Below, in pieces: positions 34,140 through 42,356 of a stretch of 64,000 nucleotides of DNA. The position numbers were made by a program, and so were the translations under genes. A model generated the notes under the pieces. That model ran no database searches. It worked only from the letters and a program-made list of their open reading frames with translations, and was not told the DNA's origin. Numbering within the stretch: position 1 is the stretch's first letter; the number at the start of each line of letters is the position of its first letter. The stretch spans positions 16,200 through 80,199 of the forward strand of contig JAJXWA010000009.1 of assembly GCA_021781795.1 (NCBI GenBank), written 5' to 3'. This DNA comes from Acidobacteriota bacterium (lineage in GTDB: Bacteria; Acidobacteriota; Terriglobia; Terriglobales; Acidobacteriaceae).

Positions 34140-35018
34140 ATGCGAACGATCCGACTTCAATGTTTAGGCCTGGCCTTGTTTTTGGCGCCAGCCGGGCTGA
34201 TGGCGCAGTTCTCCAGCTCGATGAGTACGTTTGATGCCATGGCGACCGAAGGCGCGGTCGTTCCGCGAAGTGGCATGGCCGTGCAGCAGAGCGAGAGTTC
34301 GGGCCGGCCATTTTCCCGCTTTGCCATTGGCGGAGGCATGTCGGTGATGGGGCCGGGCGGAGAGCTGACGGCCTATGTCAACAATCATTTGAATGTGCGC
34401 GCCTCGGGGAATGCGTTCAGCTACTCGACGAGCTTTACAACGAACGGGTTTCCGGCGAAGGCGTCTCTCAACATGGCCGCGGCGCGAGTATCAGGCGACA
34501 TTTATCCCTTCCATGTGGGCTTTCGCATCAGTCCGGGATTGATGATGTACAACGGCAACGAGCTGACGGCGTCGTCGAGCCTGGCGGGCGGATCGAGCTT
34601 TACGCTGAATGGGAATACCTACTACTCGGCGACCGCCAATCCGCTGACGGGGGCGACGCCGCTGAGCGCGAACGCCCTGCTGGGGCTGCACACCAACAAG
34701 CCGGCGTTTACCCTGACGGCGGGCTGGGGTAACACCATTCCGCGCAACGGGCACTGGTCGTTTCCGTTTGAGGTTGGCGCGGCGTTTATCGGAACGCCGG
34801 CTGTGCAGGCAAACCTGGCGGGCTGGGCGTGCCTCGATCAGGCGCAAACGATGTGTTCGAACATGGCCAGCACCACAGATCCGGTTGCCCTGCAGATTCA
34901 AGGTGACCTGAACACGCAGATCGGGAAGTGGAAGAATGATCTCGATCCGCTCAAGACATTCCCAATTGTCTCTTTTGGAGCAGCGTATAGCTTCGGTGGT
35001 GGCAGCCGGGTGAGATAG
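34140..35018 (+). CDS. Outer-membrane beta-barrel-like protein, unknown role
   Basis: A 292-residue exported protein (signal MRTIRLQCLGLALFLAPAGLMAQ). The mature part alternates Gly/aromatic/hydrophobic strands such as FAIGGGMSVMGPGGELTAYV, VSGDIYPFHVGFRISPGLMM, AFTLTAGWGNTIPR and HWSFPFEVGAAFIG, ending FPIVSFGAAYSFGGGSRVR, the pattern of a small outer-membrane barrel. No family is recognised. GGGAGG lies 9 bases upstream of the ATG, and a strong terminator follows the stop, so it is a single-gene unit. Confidence 0.7.
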   Translation: MRTIRLQCLGLALFLAPAGLMAQFSSSMSTFDAMATEGAVVPRSGMAVQQSESSGRPFSRFAIGGGMSVMGPGGELTAYVNNHLNVRASGNAFSYSTSFTTNGFPAKASLNMAAARVSGDIYPFHVGFRISPGLMMYNGNELTASSSLAGGSSFTLNGNTYYSATANPLTGATPLSANALLGLHTNKPAFTLTAGWGNTIPRNGHWSFPFEVGAAFIGTPAVQANLAGWACLDQAQTMCSNMASTTDPVALQIQGDLNTQIGKWKNDLDPLKTFPIVSFGAAYSFGGGSRVR

Positions 35019-35038
35019 CCTCTGCCGAATGCGACGAA

Positions 35039-35067
35039 GGGCCGCGGGGAGAGCTGCGGCCCTTTTT
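35039..35067 (+). terminator. Intrinsic terminator after the outer-membrane protein gene
   Basis: GGGCCGC (35039-35045), a 10-base loop, GCGGCCC (35056-35062) and then TTTTT form a textbook rho-independent terminator on the plus strand, 20 bases after the stop. Confidence 0.85.
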
Positions 35068-35092
35068 GTTGCTTCGGGTGGTGCGCGTTTCG

Positions 35093-37921
35093 TTATGCGA
35101 GCAGATCGCCGGCGATGCCGGGCGCGGCCGTGAGCGTGGCGTCAATCTGCGACTGATCCTTGCCGCCGGCTTCGGCGATCTCGGGCTTGCCGCCGCCGGA
35201 GCCGCCGACGAGCTTTGCGACGGCGCCGACGAGCTTGCCGGCCTGGATGCGCTTGACGAGGCCGGGCGTGACGCCTGCAATGATGGCGACCTTGCCCTCG
35301 GGCTGCGCGGAGGCGAGCACGACGACGCCCTCGCCAAGCTTCTGCTTGAGGTTGTCCACAAGCGTGCGAAGCTGGCCGCGCTCGAGCTGGTCAGCGCGAT
35401 GCGTGAGGATCTTGACGCCCTTGATTTCGACAGCGTGGCTGAGGGCATCGTCCAGCGCGCCCGCGGCGGACTTCATGCGCATCTCTTCCAGTTCACGGCG
35501 CAGGCGCTTGAGCTCGTCTTCCTGGCTGGCGAATCTGGCGCGGAGACCTTCGGTGAGGTTGTCGACCGACGGGACGTACTGCCCGGCAAGCTTGGCGACC
35601 TCGAAGTCGCGGCGGAAGGTGGAGAGCGAGCCGAGGCCGCTGATGGCCTCAATGCGGCGCACGCCGGAAGAGACGGCGCCCTCGCTGGTGAGCTTGAAGA
35701 GGCCGATTTCGCCGGTGGCTGCGGTGTGCGTGCCGCCGCAGAGCTCCGTGGAGAAACCGTCGGAGAGTTTGACCACGCGCACCTTGTCGCCGTACTTCTC
35801 GCCGAAGAGCGCCATGGCGTGGTACTCGTTCACGGCCACGTCGATGGGCACGTCTTCGAGGGTTTCAACGCGGGCGTTGGAGAGGACTTCGCGATTCACG
35901 ATGTCTTCAATCTCCTGCAACTCTTCGTCGGCGACCTGTGCGAAGTGGGAGAAGTCGAAGCGGAGGCGCGTGGGCTCGACGGAGGAGCCGGCCTGCTTGA
36001 CGTGGGTGCCGAGCACCTGGCGCAGCGCGGCGTGGAGCAGATGCGTGCCGGTGTGGTTGCGCTTGATGGCGTCGCGTCTTGTTCCGTCCACTATCGTACT
36101 CAGGTGATCGCCGACCGCAAGGTCCTGCTTGAGGATGGCCTTGTGCGCACGCACGCCCTGCACGGGGGCGACGCAGCCGGTGATTTCGGCAATCGTAGAA
36201 TTCCCGTCGGGAGTGAGGAAGACGCCGGTGTCGCCGGTCTGGCCGCCGGAGTCGGCGTAGAAGCTGGTGTGGTCGAGGACCACTTCGACGGCGTCGCCTG
36301 CGGCGGCAGCGGGTACGCCCTGCCCATTCTTGACGATGGCGAGGACCTCGCAGCCGGTGGAGGTGAGCTGGCGGTAGCCCTCGAAGAGGGTGCGCGGCAG
36401 GTCGCGATAGGCGGGGCTGGCGGTCTTCTGGCTGCCACCCTTCCAACTGGCGCGGGCGCGGGCCTGCTCTTCGGCGCGTGCGGATTCGAAGCCTTCTTCG
36501 TCGAAGGCTACGCCTGCATCACGGCATGCGTCCTGAATGAAGTCCTTTGGCAAGCCGTACGTTTCGTATAAGTGGAAGGCATCGGCGCCATCGAGAATTG
36601 GCCTCTCTGGATGAGATTCAACCCAACCCTCAGGGGACCGCTCTTCAGAATCCAGACTGTATTTGGGACTGTCATCGGCTTGGTGGTTGTGTGCTTCGAG
36701 TCGTGCTTTTTCCAGTTCAGACTCCAGCCTTGCGGAGCCGACTTCCAGCACACGCGCGAACTGCTTCTCTTCGGCTTCGACGACTTTGGCGACGCGGTCG
36801 GCGGAGTCGGCGAGTTCGGGGTAGGCGCCCTGCATCAGGTCGCGGACGGCGTAGACCATCTGGCACATGAAGGGCTTTTCCTGCCCGAGCAGGCGGCCGT
36901 GGCGGATGCCGCGGCGGAGAATCTTGCGCAGGACGTAGCCGCGGCCTTCGTTGGAGGGCAGCACACCGTCGGAGATGAGGAAGGTGGCGGCGCGGGCGTG
37001 GTCGGCGATGATGCGCAGGCTGGCGGCGTCCTCATCGGCGGTGCGGGTTTCGCTCTCGATGGCCGTCTGGCTGACGAATTTGCCGGTGAGCACTTCTGCG
37101 CGCTGGATGAGCGGCGTGAAGAGGTCGGTTTCGAAGTTGCTGACCTTGCGCTGCAGCACGGCGGAAACGCGCTCAAGGCCCATGCCGGTATCGACGCAGG
37201 GCTTGGGCAGCGGGGTTAGTTTGTAGGTGGTTTTGCCCGTGGCATCGGTCGCGGCCGAGCGGTCAAACTGCATGAAGACGAGGTTCCAGATCTCGACGTA
37301 GCGGGCGTCGTCCTGGCCGAAGGCCTTATCGACACCGGGCGTTTCCGCGGCTTCGAGGCCCATGTCGTAGAAGATTTCGGAGCAGGGGCCGCAGGGGCCG
37401 GTCTCGCCCATTTGCCAGAAGTTGTCTTTGAGGCCGTACTGAAAGATGCGTTCCTTTGGGACGCCGGCCTCGATCCAGAACTGCTCGGCCTCGTTGTCGC
37501 GGGGCACGCCGTTGGCGGGGTCGCCCTCGAAGATGGTGACGTAGAGGCGGTCTTTGGGGATGGCGAACCACTGCGGGCTGGTGACCAGCTCCCATGCGTA
37601 GGCGATGGCCTCGCGCTTGAAGTAGTCGCCGAAGCTGAAGTTGCCCAGCATCTCGAAAAACGTGTGGTGGCGGCGCGTGAAGCCGACGTTTTCGAGGTCG
37701 TTGTGCTTGCCGCCGGCGCGGACGCATTTCTGCGAGGTGGTGGCGCGGACGTAGTCGCGCTTTTCGGCGCCAAGGAAGAGGTCCTTGAACTGGTTCATGC
37801 CCGCGTTGGTGAAGAGGAGCGTGGGGTCGTTGGCGGGCACGAGGCTGGAAGAGTGCACGCGGCGGTGGCCCTTCGACTCAAAAAAGCGCAGAAACATTTC
37901 GCGAATGTCGTTGCCGGTCAT
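35093..37921 (-). CDS. alaS: Alanyl-tRNA synthetase with an extra internal segment
   Basis: A 942-residue AlaRS. Class II core: [37 protein letters not shown], and [40 protein letters not shown] marks the tRNA-binding region. The editing domain has [12 protein letters not shown] and [13 protein letters not shown], whose His and Cys bind zinc and clear Ser/Gly-tRNA. The C-terminal DHHA1-like C-Ala domain ends with [15 protein letters not shown]. Between SELEKARLE and [15 protein letters not shown] there are about 35 residues (406-442) that standard bacterial AlaRS lacks, with unlike base composition. It follows the antitoxin-toxin-recX-DUF429 gene run on the same strand. Confidence 0.95.
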   Translation of the reverse strand: MTGNDIREMFLRFFESKGHRRVHSSSLVPANDPTLLFTNAGMNQFKDLFLGAEKRDYVRATTSQKCVRAGGKHNDLENVGFTRRHHTFFEMLGNFSFGDYFKREAIAYAWELVTSPQWFAIPKDRLYVTIFEGDPANGVPRDNEAEQFWIEAGVPKERIFQYGLKDNFWQMGETGPCGPCSEIFYDMGLEAAETPGVDKAFGQDDARYVEIWNLVFMQFDRSAATDATGKTTYKLTPLPKPCVDTGMGLERVSAVLQRKVSNFETDLFTPLIQRAEVLTGKFVSQTAIESETRTADEDAASLRIIADHARAATFLISDGVLPSNEGRGYVLRKILRRGIRHGRLLGQEKPFMCQMVYAVRDLMQGAYPELADSADRVAKVVEAEEKQFARVLEVGSARLESELEKARLEAHNHQADDSPKYSLDSEERSPEGWVESHPERPILDGADAFHLYETYGLPKDFIQDACRDAGVAFDEEGFESARAEEQARARASWKGGSQKTASPAYRDLPRTLFEGYRQLTSTGCEVLAIVKNGQGVPAAAAGDAVEVVLDHTSFYADSGGQTGDTGVFLTPDGNSTIAEITGCVAPVQGVRAHKAILKQDLAVGDHLSTIVDGTRRDAIKRNHTGTHLLHAALRQVLGTHVKQAGSSVEPTRLRFDFSHFAQVADEELQEIEDIVNREVLSNARVETLEDVPIDVAVNEYHAMALFGEKYGDKVRVVKLSDGFSTELCGGTHTAATGEIGLFKLTSEGAVSSGVRRIEAISGLGSLSTFRRDFEVAKLAGQYVPSVDNLTEGLRARFASQEDELKRLRRELEEMRMKSAAGALDDALSHAVEIKGVKILTHRADQLERGQLRTLVDNLKQKLGEGVVVLASAQPEGKVAIIAGVTPGLVKRIQAGKLVGAVAKLVGGSGGGKPEIAEAGGKDQSQIDATLTAAPGIAGDLLA

Positions 37922-37987
37922 GTGGTTCCCTGAGGCAGAAATGCTGGATGCATCCAGTGTAACGGGCGGCGGGATGGGCGTGCAGGG

Positions 37988-38797
37988 CTAAAGAACAGTC
38001 CCAGAGCGTAACGGAGGCGACCATATCCGGCCTTCCAACCGCTCGTCTGCATCGTGGGCTTGCTGGAGTTGAGCCAAGGAGTTTGCGTGCTCGCGCATTT
38101 TGAGTGCGGAAATGAGCGCATCAAACGCGTCCTCTGAAGCTTCAGCAGAATCGATTAGCCCGGTCTGGAGCCGGTAAAACTCATAGCGGCGAAGATACCG
38201 GGCTCGCTCCACAGGCGAGCTTTTCGTGACTTCGCCGGTCAGAAGCCTTGGATAGATTTCAACTACCATCGGCAATCCTGGCGGATCGAAGGGCCAAATT
38301 GAGAATCCTGCCTGGTGCAGGGCATCGAGGATCGGCATGCCGCGAATGGAGCCAGTCCCGACTGCACCGGCGCCGCCAATCTGGAAGGGTGACTTTGGCG
38401 CGATGCCGTTCACGCTGATTTCCCGATCCGTCTTTCTGAATCCTTCCTGGCTGTGTGTTGAGGGACACTTTTTGCCGGGCCTTCCCCAAAAGGGCGGGTT
38501 GCATGCTCGAAGCCATTCCTCGCCGTGAATTGCAGTAGCCCGCCAGAGATCGTGCACCGTTCCGAATGCACTTTGGCTGAGGAATGATGCTGGAAGACTG
38601 AATGCGAAGTCGAGTCCGATGACTGCCGGCTCATTGGAAAATTCTTTGATCAACTTTGAGCAAAGTTGGTCGCGCGTGAGTCCAGCAGACAGTTCGACCT
38701 CATCAGAGGCATTGGCAATCCAAATATGCTTCCTCTGATGAGAGGCTGACCTGGCTCCCGACCAGTCAATGGCTAGGAATCGTTCAGGGAATGTCAT
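37988..38797 (-). CDS. DUF429-like protein, predicted RNase H-like fold
   Basis: A 269-residue protein beginning ERFLAIDWSGARSA, where the DWSGA motif is a strand-end Asp typical of RNase H-like/DUF429 proteins; VIGLDFAFSLPASFL contains the second acidic strand, VVEIYPRLLTG the third, and EDAFDALISAL carries the C-terminal Asp pair expected at such an active site. The four acidic positions suggest a metal-dependent nuclease, though none is proven for the family. The start overlaps the recX stop (ATGA), so it is translated with RecX; alaS follows 66 bases later. Confidence 0.7.
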   Translation of the reverse strand: MTFPERFLAIDWSGARSASHQRKHIWIANASDEVELSAGLTRDQLCSKLIKEFSNEPAVIGLDFAFSLPASFLSQSAFGTVHDLWRATAIHGEEWLRACNPPFWGRPGKKCPSTHSQEGFRKTDREISVNGIAPKSPFQIGGAGAVGTGSIRGMPILDALHQAGFSIWPFDPPGLPMVVEIYPRLLTGEVTKSSPVERARYLRRYEFYRLQTGLIDSAEASEDAFDALISALKMREHANSLAQLQQAHDADERLEGRIWSPPLRSGTVL

Positions 38798-39351
38798 TCC
38801 TCTCTCTCGATCGAGTCACTCAGATTGTCGACCGCGGCAAGGGACTCGTAGGGGACGTTCCACTGGCGGAGGATTTTGTAGATGACGCTTGTGGAGAAGC
38901 CGGCTGCGACGAGACGGCGCATGATGCGGGCGGTCTCTTTCTCGTTCTCGGGCTTGCGGATTCGCTTACGTTCGAGGTGCTGGCGGGCAAGGGATTCTTC
39001 GTCGGTGGCGGCGTAGCGGGCGACGATGGCGGCGTCAGCGACGGGGCGGGCGATGCCCTTCTGCGCGAGCTTCTGGCGGACGGCGCGCTGGCCTAGTTTT
39101 TCGTTTTCCTGACGCAGGCGGGTGAACGTCTCGGCGTAGGAGCGGTCGTCGAGGTAGCGCTGCTCCTTGAGGCGGGTGATGGTGGCGGTGATGACGGCCT
39201 GGCCGCGCGGGCCGGGTTCGACGCGGGTCTGCATGAGGCGGCGGAGTTCGGCTTCCGTGCGCATGCGGCGGCCGAGAGCCTTGACGGCGTAGTCGTAGAG
39301 GCCGGACTCGTTGAGAGGCTCGTTCTTCTTCGCGCTGCGGCCGAATGGCAT
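38794..39351 (-). CDS. recX: RecX family regulator of RecA
   Basis: A 185-residue, highly charged helical protein. GLYDYAVKALGRRMRTEAELRRLM is the usual RecX first repeat, followed by LKEQRYLDDRSYAETFTR and RQKLAQKGIARPVADAAI, which are the tandem three-helix units. RecX binds RecA filaments and modulates recombination and SOS. In many bacteria recX lies near alaS, as here, with one gene between. It starts 5 bases after the PIN-domain gene, without a strong ribosome site, and shares 4 bases with the DUF429-like gene. Confidence 0.9.
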   Translation of the reverse strand: MPFGRSAKKNEPLNESGLYDYAVKALGRRMRTEAELRRLMQTRVEPGPRGQAVITATITRLKEQRYLDDRSYAETFTRLRQENEKLGQRAVRQKLAQKGIARPVADAAIVARYAATDEESLARQHLERKRIRKPENEKETARIMRRLVAAGFSTSVIYKILRQWNVPYESLAAVDNLSDSIEREE

Positions 39352-39356
39352 GGGGA

Positions 39357-39773
39357 TCAGTCCAGAGGGATGAGGAGGTTGAAGGAGCGATTGCGCCGCC
39401 AGCGATAATTCTTGAAGTCGCTGTCGAGGGTAAGGATATCGCCGGTGTCGAGTTTGTCTGCCATGGCGATGAGGCAGGCGTCTGCAAAGTCGGCAGGTGT
39501 GTCGCGGTACTTGCGCAGGTTGCTGCCGGCCTCGGACGCGTATTCAGACAGCGGGACTGGGATCTGGAACGTGCCGTCGGCGACGTTCTCCAGCACCCGG
39601 TCGATCGCTGCTGGAATCGATTGGAGCATGTAGCAGCTTTCTGCAATGACTGCTTCCGGCGTCACGAATGGCTGTCGCAAGCCAGACAGCGCGGCCACGC
39701 AGCGCTTGTGATAGCGATCTCGCCGGTTGAGCCATGCGACGATGACGCCCGTGTCGAGCAGGATGGGCTGCAT
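39357..39773 (-). CDS. PIN-domain toxin (VapC-like)
   Basis: A 138-residue PIN ribonuclease. LLDTGVIVAWLNRRDRYH carries the first active-site Asp (Asp7), TPEAVIAESCYML the conserved Glu, and DTPADFADACLIAMAD the C-terminal acidic cluster; LTLDSDFKNYRW is the last conserved motif. PIN toxins cleave tRNA or rRNA and are held by a cognate antitoxin. The gene starts one base after the stop of a ribbon-helix-helix gene (TGAgATG), the normal order. The target is unknown. Confidence 0.88.
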   Translation of the reverse strand: MQPILLDTGVIVAWLNRRDRYHKRCVAALSGLRQPFVTPEAVIAESCYMLQSIPAAIDRVLENVADGTFQIPVPLSEYASEAGSNLRKYRDTPADFADACLIAMADKLDTGDILTLDSDFKNYRWRRNRSFNLLIPLD

Positions 39774-39774
39774 C

Positions 39775-40059
39775 TCAACGTTTCACCGTCTTGCTGCGGG
39801 GCTTGCCTCCGGGCATGGAACTCCGGCCGAATCCCTCCATGTACTTCTTGTTTGTGGAGAGATCGGATACGCCGAAATCGAATTCCCCAAGGCCATGGAT
39901 TTTGATCGGCGGGGCCTTTTCGGCTTCCTTCGCGACCAGATGGATGCCTTTACGCAGAATCTCGGACGTCGTCCAACCCTGACGTTTCACCAGGCCATCC
40001 AGCACGCGCCGGGTTTCTGGGTCCAATCGTAGTTGCGCGACTGTCTTCATAGATTTCAT
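39775..40059 (-). CDS. Ribbon-helix-helix antitoxin
   Basis: A 94-residue protein starting MKSMKTVAQLRLDPETRRVLDGLV. The first 45 residues fit a ribbon-helix-helix DNA-binding domain (strand VAQLRLD, two helices with TTSEILRKGIHLVAKE). The tail, with LGEFDFGVSDLSTNKKYMEGFG and Arg/Lys-rich end, would wrap the toxin. It should repress its own promoter through the inverted repeat just upstream. ATGs at 40059 and 40050 are both possible. Confidence 0.82.
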   Translation of the reverse strand: MKSMKTVAQLRLDPETRRVLDGLVKRQGWTTSEILRKGIHLVAKEAEKAPPIKIHGLGEFDFGVSDLSTNKKYMEGFGRSSMPGGKPRSKTVKR

Positions 40060-40089
40060 TGTATTACACAACGCAAAATCTGTAATACA
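40060..40089. promoter_or_regulatory. Candidate antitoxin operator
   Basis: TGTATTAC (40060-40067) and GTAATACA (40082-40089) form a perfect 8-base inverted repeat with a 14-base spacer directly upstream of the antitoxin ATG. Paired sites of this kind are bound by ribbon-helix-helix antitoxins. The promoter itself is not clear. Confidence 0.5.
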
Positions 40090-40116
40090 GATCAGGAGTT
40101 CGCTGCTTACCGCTCT

Positions 40117-42276
40117 CTACTTTCCTGGCTTCGCCCACTGGTCCACCCAGTCGTTGACGGTCTTCCACCAGAGCTGAGAGTTCTGCGGCTTGAGGACCCA
40201 GTGGCTCTCGTCGGGGAAGTAGAGCATCTTCGAGGGTACGCCGAGCAGCTGCAAGGTGGTGAAGAGTTGCAGGCCCTCGCTCAGGTCGAGGCGGTAGTCG
40301 CGCTGCGAGTGAATGACGAGGGTCGGCGTCTTGAAGTTTTTGGCCGAGAGCGCGGGTGACCACTTGCGGAAGGGATTTTCGGAATCGGGCTTGCCGTAGT
40401 AGTCCCATGGGTGGCCGCGGAACTCCCAGATGTTGAACCAGAGCTCTTCGGTGGAGCCGAAGGCGGACTCGGGGTTGAACATGCCGTCGTGGGAGACGAT
40501 GCACTTGAAGCGATTGGTGTGGCCAAGGATCCAGTTGGCCATGTAGCCGCCGTAGCTGGCGCCGAGGGCGCACTCGCGGGTCTTGTCGATGAAGGGGTAG
40601 TGCTGCTCGGCGTAGTCGAGGCCCGTCATCAGGTCAGTGAAGGGCTTGCCGCCCCAGTCGCCGTTGACGCCATCGACGAAGGCCTGGCCGTAGCCGGTGC
40701 TGCCGCGGGGGTTGACCATGACGACGACGTAGCCGCTGGCGGCGAAGAGTTCAGGGTTCCAGCGATAGGACCATGATTCGTCCCATGCGCCCTGTGGGCC
40801 GCCGTGGATGAGGAACTTGACGGGGTATTTCTTTGTGGGGTCGAAGTGCGGCGGCTTGACGAGGAAGCCTTCGACCTTCGTGCCGTCCTGCGCGGTGAAC
40901 CAGAAGGGATCCATGGGGGCGAGTTCGAGCTGGGAGAGGAGGGGCTGGTTGAGCAGTGTGAGTGTCTGTTCGTCCACATCGAGATGGTCCGAGGGATGGC
41001 TGCTGGCATCTGACGTAGTCCAACTGTAGGTGATCTTAACGACATCGCCGGGAAGGTTCACTTTCATGATGCTGGCAACGACCGTCTTACCATCGGGTAG
41101 CGGGTGCAGGCCGCCGAACGCGCCGTTGAGATTGGCTTGGACGAACGAGCCGTTGAGATGGACGAAATGAATCGAGCTTTCGCCTTTTTCACCGGAGACA
41201 AAAATGAGGGACTTCGAGTCCGGCTCCCACACAAACTCATCCACCCAGTTGCCGAAGTTCGGCAGCAGATCTCTGCTTGTCTTTCCAGCGCGGTCATAAA
41301 GCCAGAGCCGGAATCTATCACTTTCGTAGCCGGCGCGAGCCTGCGAGCGCCAGGCGATGTACTTGCCGTCGGGCGAGTAGGCGGGGTTGAAGTTGCCGCC
41401 GGCGGAGGTGCTGATCTGCACGGGTCTGGCCGCGGGGTTGGTGAGGTCGAGGGTGTAGATACGGGGGCTGGTGCTGATGGCGGGGACGGGATCGGGGTTA
41501 TCGGTATAGGCCAGCTCTTTGGAGTCGGGCGCGAAGGCGCAACCGCAGCCGCCGCCTTCGAGAGAGAAGGGCGGTACGTCCTGCGGGTTGCCGGGGGTGA
41601 GGTCGCGCATTCCACCGCCATGCACCAAGATCTGAAAGAGGTGGAACCTCTTGTCGCCGGTGTAGTGGTCCCAGTGGCGGTAGAGCAGGTGGGTCCAGAT
41701 CTGCGCCTTGACGGGGCTGTCGGCGGCGGCCTTGTCTCGTGCGGCATTGCAGGAGTTGCCGGTGTTGAAGTCGGCGGTGGAGATGGGCGCGCAGTCGGGG
41801 TAGACGGCGGAGGTGAAGACGATGGACTGCCCATCTGGGGCCCAGATGGCGTTGTCGGCCTCAGTGGAAATGCTGGTCAGCTTCTTTGGGTTGCTGGTGG
41901 CCCCGGTGGCGGGGTTGAAGTCGGCGAGCCAGATCTGCTGGCCGTTTTCTCGACCGGAGAGGAAGAGCACGGAGTGGCCGTCGGCAGCCCACTGGAGGCC
42001 GCCATCACCGGGTTGCGCAACCGCGACTTTGAAAGGCGCGCCGCCTTGGATTTTCTGTAGCCACAGATCCGGCGTTTTGGTGTTCCTGGCGAGGTCGACG
42101 GTGGTGACGGAGTAGGCGAGCCACTGGCCGTCGGGCGAGACGGCGGTGTCGCCGAGACGCTTCATGGCCATCATGTCTTCGAAGGTCATCGGCCGCTTCG
42201 TGGGCGCGGGCTGGGCGAGTGCCGGAAGAATCGACAGGACGAGAGCGATGGATGAGAAAAGGCGGGCAGGATGCAT
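40117..42276 (-). CDS. Exported S9 family prolyl-oligopeptidase-like peptidase
   Basis: A 719-residue serine peptidase with signal peptide (MHPARLFSSIALVLSILPALA). The N-terminal half is a beta-propeller built of WD40-like PD40 repeats (AVSPDGQWLAYSV, AIWAPDGQSIVFTS, AYSPDGKYIAWRS, FVWEPDSKSLIFVS). The alpha/beta-hydrolase half has GASYGGYMANWILG (nucleophile Ser), HSQRDYRL (Asp) and FPDESHWV (His). It resembles dipeptidyl-peptidase 5-type acylaminoacyl peptidases, trimming peptides in the periplasm. AGGA 5-6 bases upstream supports the ATG at 42276. Single-gene unit. Confidence 0.92.
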   Translation of the reverse strand: MHPARLFSSIALVLSILPALAQPAPTKRPMTFEDMMAMKRLGDTAVSPDGQWLAYSVTTVDLARNTKTPDLWLQKIQGGAPFKVAVAQPGDGGLQWAADGHSVLFLSGRENGQQIWLADFNPATGATSNPKKLTSISTEADNAIWAPDGQSIVFTSAVYPDCAPISTADFNTGNSCNAARDKAAADSPVKAQIWTHLLYRHWDHYTGDKRFHLFQILVHGGGMRDLTPGNPQDVPPFSLEGGGCGCAFAPDSKELAYTDNPDPVPAISTSPRIYTLDLTNPAARPVQISTSAGGNFNPAYSPDGKYIAWRSQARAGYESDRFRLWLYDRAGKTSRDLLPNFGNWVDEFVWEPDSKSLIFVSGEKGESSIHFVHLNGSFVQANLNGAFGGLHPLPDGKTVVASIMKVNLPGDVVKITYSWTTSDASSHPSDHLDVDEQTLTLLNQPLLSQLELAPMDPFWFTAQDGTKVEGFLVKPPHFDPTKKYPVKFLIHGGPQGAWDESWSYRWNPELFAASGYVVVMVNPRGSTGYGQAFVDGVNGDWGGKPFTDLMTGLDYAEQHYPFIDKTRECALGASYGGYMANWILGHTNRFKCIVSHDGMFNPESAFGSTEELWFNIWEFRGHPWDYYGKPDSENPFRKWSPALSAKNFKTPTLVIHSQRDYRLDLSEGLQLFTTLQLLGVPSKMLYFPDESHWVLKPQNSQLWWKTVNDWVDQWAKPGK

Positions 42277-42356
42277 GAGCGTTCCTCGCAATGCGCGGTG
42301 TGACGGCTGCGCGCGAAGAGCAAGTGTACACCGGGTGCTGCGGGGGCTCGTGTGAT

